Shown: piece by piece, positions 43,662-52,532 of the stretch
Numbering within the stretch: position 1 is the first letter of the stretch
How the letters are laid out: every line of letters begins with the position of its first letter
DNA from: Sulfurimicrobium lacus
Lineage (GTDB): Bacteria; Pseudomonadota; Gammaproteobacteria; Burkholderiales; Sulfuricellaceae
Assembly (NCBI RefSeq): GCF_011764585.1
Contig: NZ_AP022853.1
Span: forward strand, 3,567,501-3,631,500
Direction: 5' to 3'
DNA length: 64,000 nucleotides
The notes under the pieces: generated by a model
The model's database searches: none
The model's input: only the letters and a program-made list of their open reading frames with translations
What the model was told of the DNA's origin: nothing
Made by a program: the position numbers and the translations under genes

Positions 43662-44450
43662 TCAGGACGGCCTGAATGCGAAGCTGTCCATGGCGAGCAT
43701 GTTTTCATACACACCCTTGAACACGCGCTCGGCCGTGAAACCCGGCCCCGCCGCACCGAGCGCGACGAACAGGGGAAGCAGGTGGTCGTCGCGCGGATGC
43801 GCCTCGACCGCGCCCGGCGCCAACACACGGTAAGCCAGCAGGCTGTCGACATCCCGCGCCACCAGGCGATCCCATATCCAGGCCTGGAAACGTCCGACGT
43901 AGGGCGGCTCGCCCGCCCCCGAAGCGGCAGGACGATAGTGTGAGAGGTTGTGCGTCAGGTTGCCCGACGCGACGATCAGTACGCCTTGCGCCGCAAGCGG
44001 GGCCAATGCCTGCCCGACGAGGTAATGATGGCGCGGCCCGAGCGCGCTCTGGATCGACAGGGTCGCGACCGGAACATCGGCCGCCGGAAACATCATGCGC
44101 ATGGGGATCCAGGCCCCGTGGTCGAGCCCGCGCTCATGGTCCAGCCCAGCGCGGAAGCCCGCGGCATCCAGCAACCGCTTCGCCTCCGCCGCGACGCCGG
44201 GCGCACCGGTTGCCGGGTAGCCAAGTTCATAAAGTGCATCGGGGAAGCCCCAAAAATCGTGGATGATTTCCGGTTGCGTCGCCGCGCCGAGGCACGGCTG
44301 GGCAGTATCCCAATGCGCCGACACGACCAGTACGGCTTGCGGTTTTTCGATTCGCCCCGCCCAGTCGGACATGGCTTGTCCGGCAGGGCCCGGCGCCAGC
44401 GCAAACGTCGGCGCACCGTGAGGGACGAAGAGGGTTGGCAGGATGCTCAT
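43662..44450 (-). CDS. DODA-type extradiol aromatic-ring-opening dioxygenase (YgiD-like)
   Basis: A 262-residue LigB-superfamily protein related to DOPA 4,5-dioxygenase and E. coli YgiD. Metal ligands are recognisable: VPHGAPTFAL (His), VVSAHWDT (His), and later His residues in LDHGAWIPMRMMFP and SGNLTHNL. It should carry non-haem Fe(II) or Zn. The natural catechol substrate is unknown. It is followed in the same direction upstream by yceI. Confidence 0.92.
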   Translation of the reverse strand: MSILPTLFVPHGAPTFALAPGPAGQAMSDWAGRIEKPQAVLVVSAHWDTAQPCLGAATQPEIIHDFWGFPDALYELGYPATGAPGVAAEAKRLLDAAGFRAGLDHERGLDHGAWIPMRMMFPAADVPVATLSIQSALGPRHHYLVGQALAPLAAQGVLIVASGNLTHNLSHYRPAASGAGEPPYVGRFQAWIWDRLVARDVDSLLAYRVLAPGAVEAHPRDDHLLPLFVALGAAGPGFTAERVFKGVYENMLAMDSFAFRPS

Positions 44451-44471
44451 CGCGCCTCCTTGATTCCGGCC

Positions 44472-45038
44472 TTACTCCCGGATCGCTTCAACCGGGATGG
44501 TGATGGTCACCTCGTCACCGACGTAAGGCGCATATTTGCCCATGTTGAAATCGGTGCGCTTGACGACCGTGCTTGCATTGGCGCCGCAGGCATCCTTCTT
44601 CAGGATCGGGTGCGGCATGCACAGGAAAGAGGTCACGGTCAGCGTGACCGGCTTGCTGATGCCCTTGAGCGTGAGGGTACCGTCGACGGAAACAGGCTTG
44701 TCGCCGTCGAAGTTGACCTTGCTGGAAACGAACGTGGCCGTGGGGTATTTGGCGGTGTCGAGGAAATCCTCGCCCTGAATGTGTTCGTTGAACAAGGGAT
44801 AGCCGGTATCGACCGAAGCAGTGGTGATGGTGACGTCCACCGAGCCGGTTTTCGCCTCGCGATCGATGACGATCCTGCCGGCCGCTTTGTCGAAACGGCT
44901 CAGTTGGGTCGAATAGCCGAAGTGGCTGTAGGAAAAGCGCGGCAAGGTATGGGTGCCGTCGATGACGTAGGTGACCGGCGCGGCGAGGGCCGGACCGGAA
45001 AGGGCTGCGGCAAAAGCCAGGAAGGCGATGCGTTTCAT
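44472..45038 (-). CDS. YceI family periplasmic protein
   Basis: A 188-residue lipocalin-like YceI protein with a signal peptide (IAFLAFAAALSGPALA). Family signatures: YVIDGTHTLPRFSYSHFGYS, GSVDVTITTASVDTG, EDFLDTAKYPTATFVSSKV, LTLKGISKPVTLTV. Relatives bind polyisoprenoids such as ubiquinone precursors in a beta barrel. It is divergent from a LysR regulator (45145) and upstream of the dioxygenase gene, with which it may be co-transcribed. Confidence 0.93.
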   Translation of the reverse strand: MKRIAFLAFAAALSGPALAAPVTYVIDGTHTLPRFSYSHFGYSTQLSRFDKAAGRIVIDREAKTGSVDVTITTASVDTGYPLFNEHIQGEDFLDTAKYPTATFVSSKVNFDGDKPVSVDGTLTLKGISKPVTLTVTSFLCMPHPILKKDACGANASTVVKRTDFNMGKYAPYVGDEVTITIPVEAIRE

Positions 45039-45093
45039 GGTGTTTTCCTTAACGAGTGAAGTAGATGGAAAGCATTGTGAATGTTTTCATTAT

Positions 45094-45129
45094 CGGGATA
45101 AACTTCGATTCATGAGAATATCTATCCCG
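45094..45129. promoter_or_regulatory. Possible LysR operator between yceI and the LysR gene
   Basis: The inverted sequence CGGGATA (45094-45100) ... TATCCCG (45123-45129) lies in the 106-base AT-rich interval between the divergent yceI and LysR genes, where a LysR-type site is expected. The long spacer makes it tentative. Confidence 0.3.
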
Positions 45130-45144
45130 TAAATCGGCACAATA

Positions 45145-46050
45145 ATGGACCAGCTGCTCGCCTTGCGCGTATTCGTTTCAGTGGTGGAAACCGGTTCTTT
45201 CGTGCGTGCCGCGGAACGCCTGCACCTTTCCACCACCGCCACCTCGCGCCACGTCGCGGAACTGGAAAAAAGCCTGGGTGCGCGCCTGCTGCAACGCAGC
45301 ACGCGACGCCTGAACCTGACCGAAACGGGCAGGGCATATTTCGAACGCTGTCGGCAAATCCTGGCGGACCTGGAGGAAGCTGACAGCCTGGCGAGCGAGG
45401 TCGCAAGCCAGCCCAGGGGCAAACTGCGCATCAGCCTGCCGCACAGTTTCGGGCTGCGCTACGTGGCGCCGAAAATTCCCGATTTCTGCGCGCGTTTTCC
45501 CGGCTTGCAGCTGGAAGTGAACTTTTCCGACCGCACCGTCGACCTGGTCGAGGACGGCATCGACGTCGCCATCCGCATTTCTGGCAAGCTGCAAACCACC
45601 TTGATCGCCAAGCGCCTGGCGCGGATTCGCATGGCCATATGCGCGTCACCCGCCTACCTGGAAAAAATGGGCACGCCGCGGACCCCGGAAGAGCTGCGCG
45701 AACACCGCTGCCTGACTTACGACTATGCCGCGTCCGGCGACAGCTGGCACATCCTCGAGAATGGCGTGGAAATCGCGGTGCCCATCCGCAGTTATTTGCG
45801 CACCAACAGCGGCGATATGACGCGCCTGGCGGCGCTGGCCGGGCAGGGTATCGTCCTGCAGCCGACCTTCCTGATCGGCGACGATCTGCGTTCCGGTGCG
45901 CTGGTAAAGATCCTGGCCGACTTCGATCTGCCGGAATATGCCGCCTATGCCGTGTACCTCGGCGGAGCCGGCCGTTCGGCGCGGGTTGGCGCTTTTGTCG
46001 ATTATTTCTCGGCCGTGTTCGGCGGGGAAATCCCGTCCTGGGACAAGTAG
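45145..46050 (+). CDS. LysR-family transcriptional regulator
   Basis: A 301-residue LysR-type regulator of the PecT/DmlR-like group: N-terminal winged helix (LALRVFVSVVETGSFVRAAERLHLSTTATSRHVAELEKSLG) and a substrate-binding domain (KLRISLPHSFGLRYVAPKIP, VDLVEDGIDVAIRI, GQGIVLQPTFLIGDDLRSG). It is transcribed away from yceI and the dioxygenase gene and probably controls them. Effector unknown. Confidence 0.92.
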   Translation: MDQLLALRVFVSVVETGSFVRAAERLHLSTTATSRHVAELEKSLGARLLQRSTRRLNLTETGRAYFERCRQILADLEEADSLASEVASQPRGKLRISLPHSFGLRYVAPKIPDFCARFPGLQLEVNFSDRTVDLVEDGIDVAIRISGKLQTTLIAKRLARIRMAICASPAYLEKMGTPRTPEELREHRCLTYDYAASGDSWHILENGVEIAVPIRSYLRTNSGDMTRLAALAGQGIVLQPTFLIGDDLRSGALVKILADFDLPEYAAYAVYLGGAGRSARVGAFVDYFSAVFGGEIPSWDK

Positions 46051-46133
46051 CCGCGCCTGCAGACCTTCGCTTAAGCGCCACTTAAGGTTGCGCTCTTACA
46101 CTGGCATCACTCCATCAACAAAGGATGATCCAG

Positions 46134-46298
46134 ATGAAAACTCAACCCACTATCGCTGCCCACCTGCTTCCGGCGTCCGTCGGTATATTTCTTGTGATAA
46201 TGACCCTAGTCTTTCTCGCGGTTCCTTATGCGCTATCCGGTCACCCCGGTGATCACTCGCCCAAACCAGCGAGCTCGGAAAGCATCCACATCACATGA
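46134..46298 (+). CDS. Small single-helix membrane protein (54 residues)
   Basis: A 54-codon frame with AAGGA about 8 bases before ATG 46134. It encodes a short N-terminus, one hydrophobic helix (VGIFLVIMTLVFLAVPYAL) and a polar tail (SGHPGDHSPKPASSESIHIT). It resembles small membrane subunits or stress proteins, but I recognise no family. It occupies the otherwise empty interval after the LysR gene. Confidence 0.55.
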   Translation: MKTQPTIAAHLLPASVGIFLVIMTLVFLAVPYALSGHPGDHSPKPASSESIHIT

Positions 46299-46356
46299 CC
46301 GACGGCACGAAGCGGATCAATCATCATGGAGGTTCGCAACTGGCACAAAACCGCCC

Positions 46357-47373
46357 TTAACCCCCGGCCGAAAAAGTGAACGGATCGACGAAATACTCTT
46401 CCTCCGGCAGCCCTCTTGCCACAAAAGCCTGCTGCCCGGCCTCCACCATCTGCGGCGCGCCGCAGGCGTACACCTGGTAGCCCGAGAGGTTGGCGAAATC
46501 GTCCAGTATCGCCTGGTGCACCAGCCCGGTACGCCCCGGCCAGTTGTCTTCGGGCAGAGGCTCGGAGAGCACGGGGATGAAGGTGAAGTTCGGGTTTTCC
46601 TGCTGCCACTTCCCGGCAAGCTGCGGCATGTAGAGGTCGCGCAGGCTGCGCGCCCCCCAGTACAGCACCATTTCGCGCTTGCAGTGGGCCTGCAGGGCGT
46701 GCTCGACGATAGCCTTGACGGGCGCGAAGCCGGTTCCGCCGGCCATGAAGATGATCGGCTTGTCGCTGTCCTCGCGCAGGAAGAAGCTGCCGTAAGGACC
46801 CTCGAAGCGCAGGATGGCTTTTTCCTGCATGCTGTTGAACACCACGTCGGTGAACAGGCCGCCCGGGATGTGGCGGATATGCAGTTGCAGGAATTCGTCG
46901 TCGTGCGGCGCGTTGGCGAGGGAAAAGCTGCGCCGCTTGCCGTCCTTGAGCAGGATGTCGATGTACTGCCCGGCGAGAAACTGCAGGCGCTCGTTGGCCG
47001 GCAGCTTCAAATACAATACCATCACGTCGTGGGAGAGCTTCTCCATCTTCTGCACGCGGCACGGCATGGTCTTGATCGGAATGTCGCGCGCGGCCCCTAC
47101 TTCCCGGCACTCGATCACCACGTCGGTGAGCGGCTTGGCGGTGCAGAACAGGGCCATACCGGCGTGTTTTTCGTTTTCGGAGAGCGCGTTTTCCTGGTAA
47201 GCGCCGTAATCCACGCGGCCTTCCACGATTTTTCCCTTGCAAGCGCCGCACGCGCCGTTGCGGCAACCGTAGGGCAGGGCGAATCCTTCGCGCAAGCCGG
47301 ACTCCAGGAGGGTTTCGTGCTCCTGGGCCTGGTATTGGTGATTGCTGGGTTTGATGGTGACTTGAAATGGCAT
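46357..47373 (-). CDS. Ferredoxin-reductase-like flavoprotein (CDP-6-deoxy-delta-3,4-glucoseen reductase/AscD type)
   Basis: A 338-residue electron-transfer protein: N-terminal plant-type [2Fe-2S] domain (CRNGACGAC plus a later FCTA cysteine), FAD-binding barrel (QYIDILLKDGKRRSFSLAN) and NAD-binding domain (IFMAGGTGFAPVKAIVEHAL, then VYACGAPQMVEAG). Such proteins feed electrons from NADH to oxygenases or other acceptors; in betaproteobacteria this one is often annotated after AscD without evidence for the sugar pathway. ATG 47373 gives MPFQVTIKPS. A paralogue lies at 62907. Confidence 0.9.
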   Translation of the reverse strand: MPFQVTIKPSNHQYQAQEHETLLESGLREGFALPYGCRNGACGACKGKIVEGRVDYGAYQENALSENEKHAGMALFCTAKPLTDVVIECREVGAARDIPIKTMPCRVQKMEKLSHDVMVLYLKLPANERLQFLAGQYIDILLKDGKRRSFSLANAPHDDEFLQLHIRHIPGGLFTDVVFNSMQEKAILRFEGPYGSFFLREDSDKPIIFMAGGTGFAPVKAIVEHALQAHCKREMVLYWGARSLRDLYMPQLAGKWQQENPNFTFIPVLSEPLPEDNWPGRTGLVHQAILDDFANLSGYQVYACGAPQMVEAGQQAFVARGLPEEEYFVDPFTFSAGG

Positions 47374-47397
47374 GGGTACACCCTGATTAAGTAACGA

Positions 47398-48273
47398 ATG
47401 CAAAATTTATTGATTGTCGGTTATGGCGACATCGGCGCGCGTGCCGCCAGCTTGTTGTCTTCGCGCTATCGCGTTTACGCCCTGACGCGCAGCGACAGCG
47501 CACGGGAGCGAGCCCGCCGCCAGGGCGTAACGCCCGTCCCCGGCGACCTCGACCACCCTGCCACCTTGAGCAGGATCGGCGGGCTGGCGGACGCCGTGCT
47601 GCACTTCGCCCCGCCGCAACGCCGGGGAGCGCACGACCTGCGCACGCGCCACCTGCTGGCGGCCCTGACAAAGAGCAAAATTTTACCACAGCGACTTATC
47701 TACATTAGCACCACCGGCGTCTATGGCGATTGCCGGGGCGAGCGCGTGGATGAAACCCGCGCGCCCCGCCCCACCACGCCCCGTGCGGTTCGCCGCGCCG
47801 ATGCCGAAGCCGGCTTGCGGCGCTGGGGCGCACGCAACGGCGTCAGGATCAACATCCTGCGGGTACCGGGGATTTACGCCCCCGGCAGACTGCCAGTGGA
47901 GCGACTGGAACAGCGGATACCGGCGTTGCGCGCCGAAGACGACGGCTACACCAACCACATCCACGCCGACGACCTGGCGCGGGTCGTCGCCGCAGCTTTG
48001 ACACATGGCCGCCCCGGCAGGGTTTACAATGCCGCTGACGATACGCCGATGAAGATGGCGGACTATTTCGACCTGGTGGCGGACCATTGCCGGATCGAAC
48101 GTCCGCGGCGCATTTCCCGCGAGGCGGCGCAGCTGGAAATTTCCCCCGGCATGCTGTCCTACATGGCAGAATCGCGCCGCATTGCCAACGACCGTATCAA
48201 GCAGGAACTGGGCGTCCGCCTGCGCTACCCGGGCGTGAAGGAAGGACTGGAAGGAATGTCAGATGCAGAATAA
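47398..48273 (+). CDS. SDR-family NAD(P)-dependent oxidoreductase/epimerase (YeeZ-like)
   Basis: A 291-residue Rossmann-fold protein of the extended/atypical SDR type: nucleotide-binding VGYGDIGARAASLL near the N-terminus, then RLIYISTTGVYGD (Ser/Tyr region) and YTNHIHADDLARVV. It resembles E. coli YeeZ, a putative epimerase of unknown substrate. It is divergent from the flavoprotein gene and overlaps murI by 11 bases. Confidence 0.88.
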   Translation: MQNLLIVGYGDIGARAASLLSSRYRVYALTRSDSARERARRQGVTPVPGDLDHPATLSRIGGLADAVLHFAPPQRRGAHDLRTRHLLAALTKSKILPQRLIYISTTGVYGDCRGERVDETRAPRPTTPRAVRRADAEAGLRRWGARNGVRINILRVPGIYAPGRLPVERLEQRIPALRAEDDGYTNHIHADDLARVVAAALTHGRPGRVYNAADDTPMKMADYFDLVADHCRIERPRRISREAAQLEISPGMLSYMAESRRIANDRIKQELGVRLRYPGVKEGLEGMSDAE

Positions 48274-49069
48274 CCCCAACAACGCCATCGGCGTGTTCGA
48301 CTCCGGCGTGGGCGGACTCACCGTGGTGCGCGCCCTGATGGAGCGGCTGCCGTTCGAGAACATCATCTATTTCGGCGATACCGCGCGGGTGCCCTACGGC
48401 GTGAAGTCGGTGGAAACCATTTCCCACTACACCCGGGAAATCGCCGAATTCCTGCTGCAAAAAGAGGTCAAGCTGCTCATCATCGCCTGCAACACCATGG
48501 CGTCGGTGGCCTCCCAGGTAGTCAAGGACCTCTCCCCGGTGCCGGTGCTGGACGTGATCGACGCCGGCGCGCTGGGCGCCATCGCCGCCACCACCCGCAG
48601 ACAGGTGGGAGTCATCGGCACCCCCACCACCATCAACAGCAACGCCTACGCCCGCGCCATCCACCAGTACGAGCCGGACGTACGCATCTTTTCCCAGGCC
48701 TGCCCGCTGTTCGTGCCGCTGGTGGAAGAAGGCTGGCTCGACCACCAGGTTACCCGCCTCACCGCCCAGGAATACCTCAAGCCGGTGCTGGCGCAGGACG
48801 TCGACACTTTGGTGCTGGGCTGCACCCACTACCCGCTGCTCAAGCCCCTGTTGCAGGAGGTTGCCGGGCCGGGGGTGAAGCTGGTGGATTCCGCCGAAGC
48901 GATGGCAGAAGAAACCGCCGCCCTGCTGGGCGAACTCAAGCTCGCCAACCCGCAGCGCGGCCGGCCCGACTACCAGTTTTATGTCACCGACGTGCCGCTG
49001 CGCTTCCAGACCATCGGCGAACGCTTTCTCGGGCGCACGTTATCCAATGTACATGTCGTAAAGTGGTAA
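48263..49069 (+). CDS. murI: Glutamate racemase
   Basis: MurI makes D-glutamate for peptidoglycan. The two catalytic cysteines are in LIIACNTMAS and LGCTHYPLL, and the N-terminal IGVFDSGVGGLTV and IYFGDTARVPYG motifs are intact. Length 268 is normal. The start overlaps the end of the SDR gene. Confidence 0.97.
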   Translation: MQNNPNNAIGVFDSGVGGLTVVRALMERLPFENIIYFGDTARVPYGVKSVETISHYTREIAEFLLQKEVKLLIIACNTMASVASQVVKDLSPVPVLDVIDAGALGAIAATTRRQVGVIGTPTTINSNAYARAIHQYEPDVRIFSQACPLFVPLVEEGWLDHQVTRLTAQEYLKPVLAQDVDTLVLGCTHYPLLKPLLQEVAGPGVKLVDSAEAMAEETAALLGELKLANPQRGRPDYQFYVTDVPLRFQTIGERFLGRTLSNVHVVKW

Positions 49070-49082
49070 GGAGTTTTCAACA

Positions 49083-49328
49083 ATGGCAAAGATTTTGTAT
49101 TTTTCCACCCTCGCCGAGCGCTTGGGAGAAACCATGGAAGAGATCAAGCTTCCGCCCGGCGTCGAGGATCTGCGCGGACTGCTGAAAATGCTGCGCATGC
49201 GCGGCAAGGAATGGCCGGTGTACCTGGTAGACGACAGGATACAGGCCACGGTGAACAAGAATTTCGTCGAGCTGGACGCCAAGATCAACGATCAGGACGA
49301 AATCGGCCTGATGCTGACGCGGCGCTAA
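49083..49328 (+). CDS. MoaD/ThiS-like beta-grasp protein lacking the C-terminal Gly-Gly
   Basis: An 81-residue protein with MoaD-like features (AKILYFSTLAERLGETMEEI, then VYLVDDRIQATVNKNFVELD, INDQDEIGLML). MoaD and ThiS carry sulfur on a C-terminal Gly-Gly; this protein ends LMLTRR, so it cannot be activated in the standard way. It may have another role, or be processed. It sits between murI and fxsA, not with other moa genes. Confidence 0.7.
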   Translation: MAKILYFSTLAERLGETMEEIKLPPGVEDLRGLLKMLRMRGKEWPVYLVDDRIQATVNKNFVELDAKINDQDEIGLMLTRR

Positions 49329-49730
49329 TTACTTCAGGCGTTTGTCCTCTTCCCGCTGCCACTCGCCTTCGATGATGGTTTCCTCCGGCGCCGGATTGCT
49401 GCCGGGGACCACCTTGGGACGCGGCAACAGCAGGAGCACCAGCGCGATGACATCGCTCACCACGCCGGGAAAGATCAGCAGCACGCCGGCGATCAGGGTT
49501 CGCAGGCTGTCCAGCATGGCATAGCCGAGAGGCTGCCCGGACTGGAGCGAGGAAAACAGGCGACCGAAAACGGCCAGCTTTTCTTCCTGGATCAGCGTCC
49601 AGCCGGCAAACGCGCTCAATAATAGCCACAGCAACAGCCACCAGCCGATCACGCCGGCCAGTTGCGCCAGCACGAAAATCTCCAGCGCAGGGAAACCGAG
49701 TAAAATGAACAGAACCAACAAAAAACGCAT
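49329..49730 (-). CDS. fxsA: FxsA family membrane protein
   Basis: A 133-residue cytoplasmic-membrane protein with the FxsA pattern: LFILLGFPALEIFVLAQLAG, WTLIQEEKLAVFGR, LLIFPGVVSDVIALVLLLL. FxsA interferes with phage T7 exclusion by F PifA in E. coli; the native role is unclear. Only three bases separate its start from the cutA start on the other strand. It is convergent with the MoaD-like gene with zero spacing. Confidence 0.93.
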   Translation of the reverse strand: MRFLLVLFILLGFPALEIFVLAQLAGVIGWWLLLWLLLSAFAGWTLIQEEKLAVFGRLFSSLQSGQPLGYAMLDSLRTLIAGVLLIFPGVVSDVIALVLLLLPRPKVVPGSNPAPEETIIEGEWQREEDKRLK

Positions 49731-49733
49731 GTT

Positions 49734-50063
49734 GTGGAACCTATATTAGTCATTACAAACTTGCCGGACCAGGACAGTGCCAACCGCGTGGCGGAGGCCC
49801 TGATTTCCGGACATCTGGCGGCCTGCGTCAACCTGCTGGCGCCCTGCACCTCGGTGTATCGCTGGCAGGGCAAGATCGAAACCGCCCAGGAAATCCCGCT
49901 TCTGATTAAAACACTGGCGTCCCATTACAGCAAGGTCGAAGCGGCGATCAGGCAGCACCACCCGTACGAACTTCCCGAAATTATCGCAGTCCCAATCAGC
50001 GCCGGCTTGCCCGAGTATCTCGACTGGGTAACGGCGGAAACCGAACAAGGAAAACATACATGA
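49734..50063 (+). CDS. cutA: Divalent-cation tolerance protein CutA
   Basis: A 109-residue CutA1 trimer subunit with a GTG start. Family segments: VITNLPDQDSANRVAEALI, LAACVNLLAPCTSVYRWQGK, EIPLLIKTLASHYSKVE, HPYELPEIIAVPI, YLDWV. Linked to copper tolerance in E. coli, where it also precedes dsbD. The stop overlaps the dsbD start (ATGA). Confidence 0.95.
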   Translation: MEPILVITNLPDQDSANRVAEALISGHLAACVNLLAPCTSVYRWQGKIETAQEIPLLIKTLASHYSKVEAAIRQHHPYELPEIIAVPISAGLPEYLDWVTAETEQGKHT

Positions 50064-52330
50064 TGCGTTTACTGATCAGCGCCCTGCTCATGCTGCATGC
50101 CCTGCTGGCTCATGCCGGCACGGAAGACCTGCTGGAACCGGAACAGGCTTTCAAGCTGTCGGCCAAGGCGCTGGATGCGGGAACGATCGAAGTGCATTTC
50201 CAGATCGCTGACGGATATTACCTCTATCGCGAAAAATTCAAGTTTTCGGCCGAACCGGCCGGCGTGACCCTGGGCAAGCCCATCTTTCCCGCGGGGCAAA
50301 TAAAACAGGACGAATACTTCGGCAAAGTGGAAACCTACCACCAGAGTTTTTCCTTCAAGCTCCCCGTCCAGCTTGCCGCCGGGACCGGCCCGAACATCAC
50401 CCTGAAGGTGATCTCGCAGGGTTGCGCCGAAGCCGGGGTGTGCTACCCGCCCTTTGCCCAGACCGTGCAGCTGACCATGCCCGCGGCAACTCCGGCCCAA
50501 CCCGCCGCATCGCAGACGTCCCCTGCCGCAAAACCCGCAGCTTCCGGCGGACTGGCCGCGCTGGCTTCCCTGGCCGGCCTGGGCGGCGCCAAACAGGACG
50601 AATTCCTTGAACCCGACCTGGCGTTCAAGCTGAAGGTAAGCGTAAAAGACGCGCAGACCCTGGTCGCCAGCTTCACGCCCGCCCCCGGCTACTACCTGTA
50701 CCGTGACAAGATCAAGCTCGCGCTCAAGGATGCGCCGGGGAGCAGCATCGCCAACCTGGAACTACCCAAGGGCGAACCCAAGAGCGACCCCAATTTCGGC
50801 ACCAGCGAGGTTTACCACCACCCCTTCGATGCGATCGTCCACCTGCAGGGAGCCGCCAAGAAGATCACCCTAAAAGCCAGCTACCAGGGCTGCAGCGAAA
50901 AAGGCGTGTGCTATCCGCCGATCCTGAAATCTTTCGACCTGACCCTGCCACCCCAGGTCGCGCAAGAAAACGCCGCGGTCGCCGCCCCACTGTCCTCCGC
51001 CGTGGCGGATGCGCCGGCGACTGCTGTCGACGGCTCCGAATCCTCGCAGATCGCCGCACTGCTCAAAGGCGGCAACTTCTGGCTGGTGGTGGCGAGCTTC
51101 TTCGGCTTCGGCCTGCTGCTGGCGCTCACGCCCTGCGTGTTCCCCATGATACCGATCCTCTCCGGCATCATCGTCGGCCAGGGCCACCACCTCACCAAGC
51201 CGCGCGCTTTCGCCCTGTCGCTGGCCTACGTCATGGGCATGGCGATCACTTATGCCGCCGCCGGCGTCGCGGCCGGCCTGTCCGGCGCCCTGCTCTCCAA
51301 TGCCCTGCAAAATCCGCTGGTGCTGGGCGTGTTCGCCTTTGTCTTCGTGCTGCTGGCGTTTTCCATGTTCGGTTTTTACGAACTGCAAATGCCGAGCTTC
51401 ATTCAATCCCGCTTCAACGACGCCAGCAACAAGATGAAGGGCGGCAATGCGGCCGGCGTGTTCCTCATGGGCGCGCTGTCGGCCGTCATCGTCGGACCCT
51501 GCGTGGCCGCGCCGCTGGCTGGAGCTCTGGCTTACATCGGCCTGACCCACGACGTGTGGCTGGGCGGCTGGGCACTGTTCGCCATGGCACTGGGCATGGG
51601 TATGCCGCTGCTGGCCGTGGGCCTTTCCGCCGGGGCGCTGCTGCCGCGCGCGGGTGGCTGGATGGAAGCGGTCAAGGCGTTTTTCGGCGTGCTGCTGCTC
51701 GGCGTGGCGATCTGGCTGATTTCCCCGGTCATCCCGGCGGTGGTGCACATGCTGCTGTGGGCAGCGCTGCTGATCGTGTCGGCGATCTATCTTCACGCGC
51801 TCGACCCGCTGCCGCATCCGACCAAGGGCTGGTCCAAATTCTGGAAAGGCGTCGGCGTAGTGGCGTTGATCGCAGGCGTCGCCCTGCTGGTCGGCGCGCT
51901 TTCGGGCGGGCGCGACATCCTGCAGCCGCTGTCCGGCCTGCGTGGCGCCGGAACCGCTCAGGCGGCGGAAGCCAGCCATGCCAGCTTTGAGAAAGTTAAA
52001 AACATAGCGGAGCTGGAACAACGCCTGCAGAAAGCCGGCGGCAAGCCCGTCATGCTGGATTTCTACGCCGACTGGTGCGTGTCGTGCAAGGAACTGGAGC
52101 GCTTCACTTTCAGTAACCCCCAGGTGCAGTCCCGCCTCAAGGATGTGGTTTTGTTGCAGGCCGACGTGACGGCGAACAGCGACGACGACAAGGCGCTGCT
52201 GAAGAAATTCGGCCTGTTCGGCCCGCCGGGGATCATATTCTTCGATCACTCCGGCAAGGAAAACGGGCGGATGATCGGCTTCGAGAATCCGGAGAAATTT
52301 CTCGCAAACGCAGACAAAATTCTCAAATAA
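50060..52330 (+). CDS. dsbD: Thiol:disulfide interchange protein DsbD with two N-terminal domains
   Basis: DsbD moves electrons from cytoplasmic thioredoxin to periplasmic DsbC/DsbG and cytochrome c maturation. Order: signal peptide; DsbD-alpha domain with CAEAGVCYPP (about residue 125); a second alpha domain with CSEKGVCYPP (about 275); an eight-helix beta domain with TPCVFPMIP and VGPCVAAPLAGAL; and a C-terminal thioredoxin domain with WCVSCKELE. E. coli DsbD has one alpha domain and about 565 residues; this one has 756, the excess being the duplicated N-terminal domain and a Pro/Ala linker. It is coupled to cutA. Confidence 0.95.
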   Translation: MMRLLISALLMLHALLAHAGTEDLLEPEQAFKLSAKALDAGTIEVHFQIADGYYLYREKFKFSAEPAGVTLGKPIFPAGQIKQDEYFGKVETYHQSFSFKLPVQLAAGTGPNITLKVISQGCAEAGVCYPPFAQTVQLTMPAATPAQPAASQTSPAAKPAASGGLAALASLAGLGGAKQDEFLEPDLAFKLKVSVKDAQTLVASFTPAPGYYLYRDKIKLALKDAPGSSIANLELPKGEPKSDPNFGTSEVYHHPFDAIVHLQGAAKKITLKASYQGCSEKGVCYPPILKSFDLTLPPQVAQENAAVAAPLSSAVADAPATAVDGSESSQIAALLKGGNFWLVVASFFGFGLLLALTPCVFPMIPILSGIIVGQGHHLTKPRAFALSLAYVMGMAITYAAAGVAAGLSGALLSNALQNPLVLGVFAFVFVLLAFSMFGFYELQMPSFIQSRFNDASNKMKGGNAAGVFLMGALSAVIVGPCVAAPLAGALAYIGLTHDVWLGGWALFAMALGMGMPLLAVGLSAGALLPRAGGWMEAVKAFFGVLLLGVAIWLISPVIPAVVHMLLWAALLIVSAIYLHALDPLPHPTKGWSKFWKGVGVVALIAGVALLVGALSGGRDILQPLSGLRGAGTAQAAEASHASFEKVKNIAELEQRLQKAGGKPVMLDFYADWCVSCKELERFTFSNPQVQSRLKDVVLLQADVTANSDDDKALLKKFGLFGPPGIIFFDHSGKENGRMIGFENPEKFLANADKILK

Positions 52331-52412
52331 GCGTTGCAAGTGCATCATTGCCGGCGAATTGAAACGGCAATACGTCAATGCCGCACCGAAGCGCCTGATT
52401 TAGTGCGGCTAC

Positions 52413-52428
52413 GCCGACATTTGTCGGC
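52413..52428 (+). terminator. Possible hairpin after dsbD
   Basis: GCCGACA and TGTCGGC form a tight 7-base stem followed by TCTTAAAA, in the interval between dsbD and aroQ. It lacks a good T-tract. Confidence 0.35.
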
Positions 52429-52532
52429 TCTTAAAACAGCAACTTGTCGTTATATAAGCGCAATAACTGGACAATTTGTACCTAATTGCGGCAAACTTGC
52501 GCTTTATGAAAAACACACCGACAGGTGGCCGG

